Shown: piece by piece, positions 1-5,600 of the stretch
How positions within the stretch are numbered: position 1 is the first letter of the stretch
Layout of the letters: every line of letters starts with the position of its first letter
Origin: an uncultured Bacteroidota bacterium
GTDB lineage: Bacteria; Bacteroidota; Bacteroidia; Bacteroidales; P3
Assembly: GCA_900546465.1 (NCBI GenBank)
Contig: URCX01000108.1
Coordinates: forward strand, 1 to 6,843
Direction: 5' to 3'
DNA length: 6,843 bases
Notes under the pieces: model-generated
Database searches by the model: none
What the model was told of the DNA's origin: nothing
The model's input: only the letters and a program-made list of their open reading frames with translations
Translations under genes and position numbers: made by a program

Positions 1-2
1 TC

Positions 3-158
3 GTCAGCGACCTTCAAGGCAGAATAATCCAAACGGAGGATTTGCAAGCAGACAGCGAGACATACGAACTCAATACCGGCAATTACGCAAGCGGAGTATA
101 TTACATACGTATTCTATGCGGCAATAACGTAAACACACAAAAGCTGATAGTCGAATAA
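3..158 (+). CDS. C-terminal end of a T9SS-exported protein (type A sorting domain), 5' partial
   Basis: The first 51 codons in frame 3 are open and end in TAA at 156-158. They read as a type IX secretion C-terminal sorting domain: an LQGRII strand (the usual 'D..GR.v' element), then a Tyr-Glu-Leu turn, then SGVYYIRI (the usual 'l.sGvY.v.i' element), and finally a TQKLIVE tail that matches the 'tkKlvv' ending. In this family the domain forms a small beta sandwich. It directs the protein through the outer membrane by the PorSS/T9SS machinery and is normally cleaved there. The catalytic or binding part lies left of the window, so the cargo's function is unknown. A strong terminator follows 25 bases after the stop, so this gene is probably not co-transcribed with rnf. 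The sorting-domain call is firm; nothing more can be said about the protein. Confidence 0.85.
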   Translation, partial: VSDLQGRIIQTEDLQADSETYELNTGNYASGVYYIRILCGNNVNTQKLIVE

Positions 159-182
159 AAGACCCACAACGAATACTTCAAG

Positions 183-206
183 GGAGCCGTACGGCTCCTT
201 TTTTTT
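183..206 (+). terminator. Rho-independent terminator after the T9SS-cargo gene
   Basis: The arms GGAGCC (183-188) and GGCTCC (193-198) pair perfectly around a GTAC loop. Eight T residues (199-206) follow immediately. Upstream AAG and the first Ts can extend the stem by three pairs, one of them G-U. This is a complete intrinsic terminator and separates the upstream gene from the rnf operon. Confidence 0.93.
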
Positions 207-208
207 AT

Positions 209-253
209 AGGAGAGCGAGAAAATATAGAAGTCCTATCTCTTTTAGCTCTCCT
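209..253. repeat. 8-base inverted repeat with 29-base spacer
   Basis: AGGAGAGC (209-216) is the exact reverse complement of GCTCTCCT (246-253). The spacer contains smaller self-complementary pieces (GAGA/TCTC and ATAG/CTAT), so a branched hairpin could form. It lies directly after the upstream terminator and well before the rnf promoter, and no T-run follows. It could be a back-up transcript end or a protein-binding site. Only the repeat itself is seen; any role is a guess. Confidence 0.4.
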
Positions 254-403
254 GTCTCTTCTTCTCGCCTCGATCTATGACTGTTTGACAGCCTATGGAA
301 CTTGCTTGTCTTGGGATTACTACTCAATGTTTGAAGTAGGAAAGGTAATAAATTGGCAAGGTTTCTTTTAACAAAAAAGCTTGATAAGAAATTTGCAAAA
401 GGA

Positions 404-434
404 TTTGCCGATTGAACGAAATGACGTACCTTTG
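404..434 (+). promoter_or_regulatory. Promoter of the rnf operon (Bacteroidetes -33/-7 type)
   Basis: TTTG (404-407), a 19-base spacer, then TACCTTTG (427-434) matches the Bacteroides consensus TTTG-N19/20-TAnnTTTG with no mismatch. Transcription would start near 441, leaving a leader of about 30 bases before the rnfB ATG at 471. Its position also argues against any rnfB start further upstream. A second promoter with the same spacing lies at 5748-5778 and shares the TTTGCC around the -33 box. Confidence 0.8.
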
Positions 435-457
435 TCGGCTGAAACGAGACTTATAAA

Positions 458-469
458 ATGGAAAAATAG
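458..469 (+). other. Minimal upstream reading frame (Met-Glu-Lys-stop) before rnfB
   Basis: ATG at 458 opens a three-codon frame ending in TAG at 467-469, one base before the rnfB ATG at 471. It lies inside the predicted leader of about 30 bases. It may affect initiation at rnfB or may be chance. It is noted because the lipoprotein gene at 5812 has the same arrangement. Confidence 0.3.
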
Positions 470-470
470 T

Positions 471-1358
471 ATGATGAGTACAGTGGTCTATGCGATTGTT
501 GCCTTGTCTGTTACCGGAGCTGTGGCTGCGATTATTCTTTATTTCGTAGCTCAGCGTTTTAGGGTTTATGAAGATCCGAGAATAGATAAGGTAACAGATA
601 TGTTGCCGGGAGCAAATTGCGGAGGCTGTGGTTTTGCCGGTTGCAGAGCGTTAGCGGAAGCAGTCGTGAAGAGCGAGAACTTGGAAGGGAAATTCTGCCC
701 CGTGGGAGGAAACAAGGTTATGCAAAATGTGGCAGAAGTTATGGGGTTAAAAGCAGGAGATAAGGAGCCTATGATTGCTGTTGTCAGGTGTAAAGGGGGA
801 GCATGCAATTCTCCGAAGAAAGCGGACTACGATGGCTTGGCAGATTGTGTAAGTGCAAATATGAATTTCGCAGGAAAGGGTGGCTGTGCTTATGGTTGTC
901 TCGGGTTTGGCAACTGTGTGAAGGCTTGTAAGTTCGATGCCATAAAATTAAATGAACACACCGCCCTGCCGGAGGTCGATGAAGATAAATGTGTTGCTTG
1001 CGGTGCTTGTGTAAAGGCTTGTCCGAGAAATATAATAGAGTTAAGGTTGAAAGGGAAGAACGGGAAAAGAGTATTCGTCGGTTGTGTCAATAAGGAGAAA
1101 GGGGCAGATGCCAAAAAGAATTGCACTGTTGCATGTATAGGTTGCGGAAAATGTGAAAAAGTTTGTCCTTTCGATGCGATAAAGATTGAAGACAATCTGT
1201 CGTATATAGATTTCAACAAATGCAAATTGTGCAGAAAATGTGTAGAGGTATGTCCTGCCGGAGCCATTCATGCAGTGAACTTCCCTCCTAAAAGAGTTGC
1301 TGTTTCGGATAAGGGAACTGCCGGTCAAACAGAGGAAAGTATTACAACAAAATCCTGA
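471..1358 (+). CDS. rnfB: RnfB, polyferredoxin subunit of the Rnf electron transport complex
   Basis: RnfB receives electrons from reduced ferredoxin and passes them into the membrane-bound Rnf complex. The protein has 295 residues from the ATG at 471. Residues 1-30 form one membrane segment. LPGANCGGCGFAGC (45-58) plus C76 binds the first [4Fe-4S] cluster of the Fe-S domain. A Cys-rich middle part follows (C107, C112, C126, C139, C143, C149, C153), then CxxCxxCxxxCP ferredoxin motifs at 174-184, 222-232 and 251-261. C205 and C218 lie before the second of these. The total is 25 cysteines, enough for about six [4Fe-4S] clusters, as in the long RnfB of Bacteroidota and Clostridia. The short proteobacterial form is about 190 residues. 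The frame is open back to a TTG at 381, but that start would contain the promoter; 471 also puts Met directly before the membrane segment. ATG 474 is an equal alternative. First gene of the operon. Confidence 0.95.
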   Translation: MMSTVVYAIVALSVTGAVAAIILYFVAQRFRVYEDPRIDKVTDMLPGANCGGCGFAGCRALAEAVVKSENLEGKFCPVGGNKVMQNVAEVMGLKAGDKEPMIAVVRCKGGACNSPKKADYDGLADCVSANMNFAGKGGCAYGCLGFGNCVKACKFDAIKLNEHTALPEVDEDKCVACGACVKACPRNIIELRLKGKNGKRVFVGCVNKEKGADAKKNCTVACIGCGKCEKVCPFDAIKIEDNLSYIDFNKCKLCRKCVEVCPAGAIHAVNFPPKRVAVSDKGTAGQTEESITTKS

Positions 1359-1368
1359 AAAAAGAGTA

Positions 1369-2700
1369 ATGAATACATTCAAATTGGGAGGAATTCACCC
1401 CGAGGAAAACAAGTTGGCAAAGAACAGTAAAGTGGAAGTCTGTCCCTTGCCAAAGAAAGCAGTGGTATTTGTTTCGCAACACCTCGGAACACCTTCCGTT
1501 CCTGTTGTTCGAAAAGGCGACAGAGTAAAAACAGGGCAACTATTGGCAAAAGCAGAGGCTTTTATCTGTGCAAATACACATTCTCCTTTCACGGGAGTGA
1601 TAACAAAGATTGATTTGGCAAAAGATTTCAACGCTTACGCAAAGCTTGCTTTCTATATAGATGTGGAAGAGGACGAATGGGAAGAGGGAATAGATGTTTC
1701 CGATGAGATTGTCAGAGAAATAAAATTAAATCCTGCCGAGATTGTAGAGAAAATAAAGGATAAGGGAATCGTAGGATTGGGAGGTGCAGCTTTTCCTACC
1801 CATGTCAAATATATGATACCGGATGGCAGGAAAGCGGAATACCTTATCATCAATGCCGTAGAGTGTGAACCATATCTGACTTCCGATAACAGAGTGTTGA
1901 TTGAGCGTACGGAAGAGGTGTTGATTGGTATCCAAATCATGAAGAAAGCTTTGGGAGTGAACATTGCCAAAATAGGCATAGAGAAAAACAAACCTGAAGC
2001 GATAGAATGTATCCGTACTGTTGCAAAATCCTTTGATGGTATAGAAATAGTACCTTTGAAAACAAAATATCCGCAGGGAGCAGAGAAACAATTGGTTTAT
2101 GCTTTGACCAAACGAGAAGTTCCGAGTGGTAAATTACCGATAGACGTGGATTGTGTAGTTAATAATGCAGGCACGACTTTGGCTGTGTATGATGCAGTGC
2201 AGAAGAACCGTCCTCTTATAGATAATGTATTAACTTATACAGGCAAGAATGTAAAGGAAAGCAGAAATCTTTTGGTCAGAGTGGGAACATCTCTTCGTGA
2301 GGTGGTGGAATACTGCGGCGGATTGCCGGAACACACGGGCAAAATAATAAACGGAGGACCTATGATGGGGAAAGCCGTCGTCAACCTTGATGCTCCGACC
2401 GTCAAAACGACCTCATGTATATTGATAATGGACGAAAAGGAATCCAAACGAAAGAAACAAACCAATTGTTTGAGATGTGGCAAATGCGTATCGGCTTGCC
2501 CTATGGGTTTGGAGCCTATACAACTTGCCTTGTTGGCGAAACAATCCCGTTGGGAAGAAGCAGAAAAGGAATGTGTAATGGATTGCATAGAATGTGGTTG
2601 CTGTTTATACACCTGTCCTGCCTCACAACCCTTGCTTGATTTGATAAGAGTGGCAAAAATCAATATAGGAAAACTACGAAGAGAAAGAAGCAAGAAATAG
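1369..2700 (+). CDS. rnfC: RnfC, NADH/FMN and iron-sulfur subunit of the Rnf complex
   Basis: RnfC is the peripheral subunit where electrons reach NAD+ (or leave NADH). At 443 residues it has normal length for the family in Bacteroidota. It begins MNTFKLGGIHPEENK, the conserved RnfC N-terminus. An 'SQHLGTPSVPVVRKGDRV' lipoyl-like region follows near residues 30-50. GLGGAAFPT (136-144) and ECEPYLTSDNR (165-175) are the conserved motifs of the NADH/FMN-binding fold. Two [4Fe-4S] clusters are predicted: C367, C370, C373, C377 and C406, C409, C412, C416. The basic C-terminus (RRERSKK) is common. The start at ATG 1369 lies 10 bases after the rnfB stop and behind an AAAGAG stretch. An upstream in-frame ATG at 1297 would overlap rnfB and add residues unlike RnfC, so it was not chosen. 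The next gene starts one base after the stop, which suggests translational coupling. Confidence 0.95.
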   Translation: MNTFKLGGIHPEENKLAKNSKVEVCPLPKKAVVFVSQHLGTPSVPVVRKGDRVKTGQLLAKAEAFICANTHSPFTGVITKIDLAKDFNAYAKLAFYIDVEEDEWEEGIDVSDEIVREIKLNPAEIVEKIKDKGIVGLGGAAFPTHVKYMIPDGRKAEYLIINAVECEPYLTSDNRVLIERTEEVLIGIQIMKKALGVNIAKIGIEKNKPEAIECIRTVAKSFDGIEIVPLKTKYPQGAEKQLVYALTKREVPSGKLPIDVDCVVNNAGTTLAVYDAVQKNRPLIDNVLTYTGKNVKESRNLLVRVGTSLREVVEYCGGLPEHTGKIINGGPMMGKAVVNLDAPTVKTTSCILIMDEKESKRKKQTNCLRCGKCVSACPMGLEPIQLALLAKQSRWEEAEKECVMDCIECGCCLYTCPASQPLLDLIRVAKINIGKLRRERSKK

Positions 2701-2701
2701 A

Positions 2702-3223
2702 ATGAAGAGAGGATTATTTGCTTTGGTTATCATATTGATGTCGTTCTTCGCTTTGGCTGCACAAAAAGAGGAAAGTTTGAACTACTACAATGAGACGGGG
2801 CAATATTCCTTGGATTATCCGGTCTCATGGGAGCTTGAAGAAACGGGAGAAGATGGAACGGTAAGTTTGTATGCCCCTTCCGAGGGAAACGAACTTGTGT
2901 ATAAACATTTGCAAGTAAGTGTTGCGCAATGGGAAGAGGGAAACCTTGAAGATTTTGTGTCTGCGGCTTTCTCGGAAACAGAAATGCGAAAAGTGTATTC
3001 CGATATAGAAATAAGAGACTCGGGCATTAAGAAGCAGAACGACTCAGATATTCACAGCTTTGAGATGAACTACACATTGAACGGTGAAAAGGTAATCACT
3101 CTTTGTTACTTTGAGAAAAAAGGAAGCAGAATATATATCATTTTGGCAGCTTCTCCGGAAAGGGAATATGCCCTTTATAAGGATTATTTTTTGAGAATAA
3201 TCCGGTCTTTGCAAATTTGGTAA
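2702..3223 (+). CDS. Exported PsbP/DcrB-like protein of unknown function inside the rnf operon
   Basis: This gene encodes 173 residues. Residues 1-19 look like a Sec signal peptide: Lys-Arg at 2-3, a hydrophobic core, and Ala-Leu-Ala as a likely cleavage site. No cysteine follows, so it is not a lipoprotein and should be soluble in the periplasm. The mature part begins with GQYSLDYPVSW (33-43), the Tyr-Pro-x-x-Trp signature of PsbP/DcrB-like folds. Alternating strands follow, ending in a helix that includes a YKDYFLRIIRSLQ segment near the C-terminus, also typical of that fold. The family assignment rests on this pattern alone and is moderate. The ATG at 2702 starts one base after the rnfC stop, and rnfD follows after 35 bases, so it is very likely co-transcribed with Rnf. 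Base composition resembles its neighbours. It is not one of the six Rnf subunits; a periplasmic assembly or stability role is a guess. Confidence 0.75.
   Translation: MKRGLFALVIILMSFFALAAQKEESLNYYNETGQYSLDYPVSWELEETGEDGTVSLYAPSEGNELVYKHLQVSVAQWEEGNLEDFVSAAFSETEMRKVYSDIEIRDSGIKKQNDSDIHSFEMNYTLNGEKVITLCYFEKKGSRIYIILAASPEREYALYKDYFLRIIRSLQIW
3181..3203 (+). other. Hairpin at the 3' end of the PsbP-like gene
   Basis: GGATTATT (3181-3188) pairs perfectly with AATAATCC (3196-3203) around a seven-base loop. It lies inside the last codons of the gene and no T-run follows, so it is not a normal terminator. The left arm could instead pair with AATAATC at 3248-3254, directly before the rnfD ATG. The two pairings exclude each other, so they could in principle tune rnfD translation. 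Confidence 0.35.
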
Positions 3224-3258
3224 AATCGTAAAAGCAGAAAAATAAAGAATAATCGGAC

Positions 3259-4215
3259 ATGGCATTACTTACAATATCGGGTTCGCCTCACATTCAGAGC
3301 AAAGAAACCACCAAATCCATAATGTGGAATGTGGTTGCGGCTCTGATCCCTACTTTATTGGTCGGAATATATTACTTTGGGTTCAGAGTATTGGTTGTAA
3401 CCTTGGTTTCGGTTGCGGCATGCGTCTTTTTTGAGTGGTTGATACAGAAATTCATTTTGCATGGTGAGCAAACAATTTCCGACGGTTCTGCAGTAATAAC
3501 AGGTATCTTGCTTGCATTCAACCTTCCCTCGGATATACCGTTCTATATTGTGCTTATAGGTGCCATTGTCGCAATAGGCATAGGGAAAATGACCTTCGGA
3601 GGCTTGGGCAAGAACCCTTTCAATCCTGCTTTGGTAGGTCGTGTATTCTTGTTTCTGTCTTTCCCTACGGAGGTTGCCAAATCGGAATGGACACAACCCC
3701 ATCCACTGTTCTCCGGAAAGCTTGCAGATGCCTTCACCGGACCGACGCCTTTGGCTGAAATAGGAAAGAATAATGCACAAAATTTGAATGTACTTGATAT
3801 GTTTCTCGGTTCAACAGGCGGAAGTCTCGGCGAGGTGGCAGCGATTGCCATCATAATAGGGGGAATTTACCTTTTGTTGAAACGAATTATCACTTGGCAT
3901 ATTCCCTTTGCCTTTCTGGCATCTGCTTTTGCTTTTTCAGGCATATTATACTTGTTTGGCATTACGGTAAGTCCCATATACCATTTATTGGCAGGAGGAA
4001 TGATGTTAGGAGCTGTATTTATGGCAACGGATATGACCACAAGCCCTATTTCAAAAAGCGGTCAACTTGTGTTCGGTGCGGGTTGCGGACTGTTAACCAT
4101 TCTATTTCGTTGCTTCGGTCCCATGCCGGAGGGCGTGTCCTTTGCAATTCTGATAATGAATGCTCTTACACCTCTGATAAATAAGACTTTCAAACCATCA
4201 AAATTCGGGTATTAA
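3259..4215 (+). CDS. rnfD: RnfD, integral membrane flavoprotein subunit of the Rnf complex
   Basis: RnfD is a polytopic inner-membrane subunit related to NqrB. It carries a covalently bound FMN and is placed in the ion-translocating part of the complex. The protein has 318 residues, about the family norm, with hydrophobic segments at roughly 23-40, 43-60, 78-112, 123-136, 192-208, 214-233, 241-256, 270-287 and 293-308. Recognisable motifs are SPHIQSKETT (9-18), TISDGSAVITGILLAFNLP (72-90), GGLGKNPFNPALVGR (114-128) and ATDMTTSP (256-263). The FMN should attach to T163 in D157-A-F-T-G-P-T163-P-L. The usual motif is [ST]GAT; here a proline replaces the alanine. The ATG at 3259 gives the normal family N-terminus. 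The rnfG gene starts 22 bases downstream. Confidence 0.95.
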   Translation: MALLTISGSPHIQSKETTKSIMWNVVAALIPTLLVGIYYFGFRVLVVTLVSVAACVFFEWLIQKFILHGEQTISDGSAVITGILLAFNLPSDIPFYIVLIGAIVAIGIGKMTFGGLGKNPFNPALVGRVFLFLSFPTEVAKSEWTQPHPLFSGKLADAFTGPTPLAEIGKNNAQNLNVLDMFLGSTGGSLGEVAAIAIIIGGIYLLLKRIITWHIPFAFLASAFAFSGILYLFGITVSPIYHLLAGGMMLGAVFMATDMTTSPISKSGQLVFGAGCGLLTILFRCFGPMPEGVSFAILIMNALTPLINKTFKPSKFGY

Positions 4216-4237
4216 ATATCAAAAACAGACAAATATC

Positions 4238-4825
4238 ATGGCAAAGTCCGAATCCACATTAAAGAATATGCTTTTAAGCCTTACGCTTATCTCGTTTTGT
4301 GCCTCTGCTTTGTTGGCAGGCGGTTATGTTTTGACGAAAGAGCCTATCGAAAAGACATTGCAAGAGAAAAAAAACACTGCAATAAAAGAAGTACTGCCTA
4401 AGGGTAATATTGAAATCGGCAAAGCAGTGGAAGTAAAACTTGATAATTATGAAGATGTTTTCGTGGTTTATCCTGCCAAAGAGAACGGCAAGTTCATCGG
4501 TTGTGCGATAGAAACATACGATAACAACGCTTACGGTGGTAAAGTAAAGAGTATGGTGGGCTTGAATGCCGAGGGAAAGGTAATAAACTATTCCATACTC
4601 GAAGCAAACGAAACCCCGGGACTTGGTGCCAAGGTTTCGGATTGGTTCAAGCACAAGGGCGACATCAGAGGAAAAGACCCTGCAAGCGAAAGCTTCCAAG
4701 TAAAGAAAGATGGCGGTGAAATAGATGCCATAACCGCAGCAACCATAACATCAAGAGCCTTTCTTGCATCTGTAAAAGCAGCTTATCAAGCATTTATTCA
4801 GTATCAAGAACAACAAAAACAATAA
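4238..4825 (+). CDS. rnfG: RnfG, periplasmic covalent-FMN subunit of the Rnf complex
   Basis: RnfG (NqrC-like) carries a covalent FMN on the periplasmic side and relays electrons between RnfD and the membrane core. The protein has 195 residues. One membrane segment lies at about 10-31 and the rest should form the periplasmic FMN-binding domain. Family marks are FIGCAIETYDNNAYGGKVK (86-104), the LEANETPGLGAKV loop (121-133), and the attachment site D163-A-I-T-A-A-T169-I-T-S-R-A. T169 should carry the FMN, added by the flavin transferase ApbE, which is not encoded in this window. The motif is TAAT where TGAT or SGAT is usual. The tail (after about 185) is rich in Gln. The start at 4238 is 22 bases after rnfD, and rnfE begins five bases after the stop. 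Confidence 0.95.
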   Translation: MAKSESTLKNMLLSLTLISFCASALLAGGYVLTKEPIEKTLQEKKNTAIKEVLPKGNIEIGKAVEVKLDNYEDVFVVYPAKENGKFIGCAIETYDNNAYGGKVKSMVGLNAEGKVINYSILEANETPGLGAKVSDWFKHKGDIRGKDPASESFQVKKDGGEIDAITAATITSRAFLASVKAAYQAFIQYQEQQKQ

Positions 4826-4830
4826 TATCC

Positions 4831-5415
4831 ATGAACTATTTCAAGATTGTAAAGAACGGAATCATCAAAGAAAATCCTACTTTCTGCATGTTGATAGGCA
4901 TGTGTCCCACATTAGGAACAACCACTTCGGCAATCAACGGCATGGGAATGGGCTTATGTACCATGTTTGTGCTGATTCTGTCGAATATAGCCATATCATT
5001 ATTGAAAGATTTCATACCGGACAAGGTCAGAATACCGGCTTTCATTGTCGTTATAGCCTCTTTCGTTACTATTTTACAACTTTGCATGCAGGCTTATCTG
5101 CCTTCGCTTTACGAAAGCCTTGGTTTGTATATACCTTTGATTGTTGTAAACTGCTTAATCCTTGCAAGGGCGGAAGCGTTTGCAAGTCGGAATAATCCGA
5201 TAGCCTCCATGTTCGACGGAATAGGTATGGGCTTGGGCTTTACCCTTGGTTTGACAACCCTTGGTTTGGCAAGAGAAATCCTGGGCAGCGGTTCTGCTTT
5301 CGGCTTCAAATTTATAGGCGATGCCGACGGTATGTTGGTTTTCGTCCTCGCCCCGGGAGCATTCATTGCATTGGGTTACTTGATAGCATTACTTAACAGC
5401 CTGAAATCCAAATAG
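4831..5415 (+). CDS. rnfE: RnfE, integral membrane subunit of the Rnf complex
   Basis: RnfE is one of two homologous six-helix membrane subunits (RnfA and RnfE) that form the core of the complex and share a [2Fe-2S] cluster. The protein has 194 residues, normal for RnfE. Diagnostic RnfE sequences are NGIIKENPTF (9-18), GMCPTLGTTTSA (23-34), VRIPAFIVVIASFVTI (66-81), and IVVNCLILARAEAFASRN (104-121). RnfA would instead show LRT and 'ITTNCAVLG' at the last two places, so this is RnfE and not RnfA. C25 and C108 are the conserved cysteines assigned to the [2Fe-2S] centre. Other cysteines are at 19, 43 and 85. Its frame stays open for 69 codons after the TAG stop. This is the last gene of the cluster; the rnfA that normally follows is absent. 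Confidence 0.95.
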   Translation: MNYFKIVKNGIIKENPTFCMLIGMCPTLGTTTSAINGMGMGLCTMFVLILSNIAISLLKDFIPDKVRIPAFIVVIASFVTILQLCMQAYLPSLYESLGLYIPLIVVNCLILARAEAFASRNNPIASMFDGIGMGLGFTLGLTTLGLAREILGSGSAFGFKFIGDADGMLVFVLAPGAFIALGYLIALLNSLKSK

Positions 5416-5515
5416 ACAATCAGCTATTACACCATACTTTACCTACCCTTCAAACTACGGAAGAACAATTTGTTTTATTCCTCTGAAATATCGTTGTCCA
5501 TCAACACTCTACCCA

Positions 5516-5600
5516 AAGGCCGTTTCGGGAAATTAAAACGCCGAAAGAATTTCGTAGAACGCCGTTTAGATTTCAACGAAACGCCCTTTGCTTTTTATGT
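5516..5600. repeat. Four imperfect 21-base direct repeats downstream of rnfE
   Basis: The units begin at 5516, 5537, 5558 and 5580. Each has AA[C/G]GCC at its left end, so GCC recurs at 5519, 5540, 5561 and 5583, with steps of 21, 21 and 22 bases. The bases after GCC are looser (often GTTT or CTTT, then a TTT block near position 14). The step equals two turns of B-DNA and also seven codons, so either a protein-binding array or a decayed heptapeptide-coding repeat is possible. The last unit forms the left arm of the hairpin at 5578-5641. Confidence 0.45.

Larger units (their letters stand above)
159..470 (+). other. Intergenic region between the T9SS-cargo gene and rnfB
   Basis: This 312-base stretch has no convincing gene. 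From left to right it holds the terminator at 183-206, an 8-base inverted repeat at 209-253, about 150 bases with no clear structure (254-403), the rnf promoter at 404-434, and a short leader of roughly 30 bases. Many Bacteroidales have an rseC-like gene directly in front of rnfB; nothing of that kind is visible here. Confidence 0.7.

Noticed and set aside
305..333. Promoter-like AATGTTTG with a partial upstream box
   Set aside because: It misses the first T of TAnnTTTG and has no true TTTG at the right distance. The site at 404-434 is exact and better placed.
357..383. AT-rich imperfect hairpin (CAAG...CTTG) before the rnf promoter
   Set aside because: Nearly all pairs are A-T with two mismatches. 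Such structures are common by chance in this composition.
381..470. N-terminal extension of rnfB from a TTG codon
   Set aside because: The extension contains an exact promoter (404-434), has no RnfB-like residues, and would place 30 polar residues before a membrane segment that belongs at the N-terminus.
1297..1368. Upstream ATG start for rnfC overlapping the end of rnfB
   Set aside because: It overlaps rnfB by 62 bases and adds residues not found in RnfC. The ATG at 1369 begins exactly at the conserved N-terminus.
566..5366. Several open frames on the minus strand across the rnf genes
   Set aside because: They lie wholly opposite well-supported genes, show no family motifs, and are the expected by-product of codon usage on the coding strand.
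4831..5415. Possibility that the last rnf gene is rnfA, not rnfE
   Set aside because: The residues NGIIKENPTF, VRIPAFIVVIASFVT and VVNCLILARAEAFASRN are those of RnfE. RnfA has LRT and TTNCAVLG at the last two positions.
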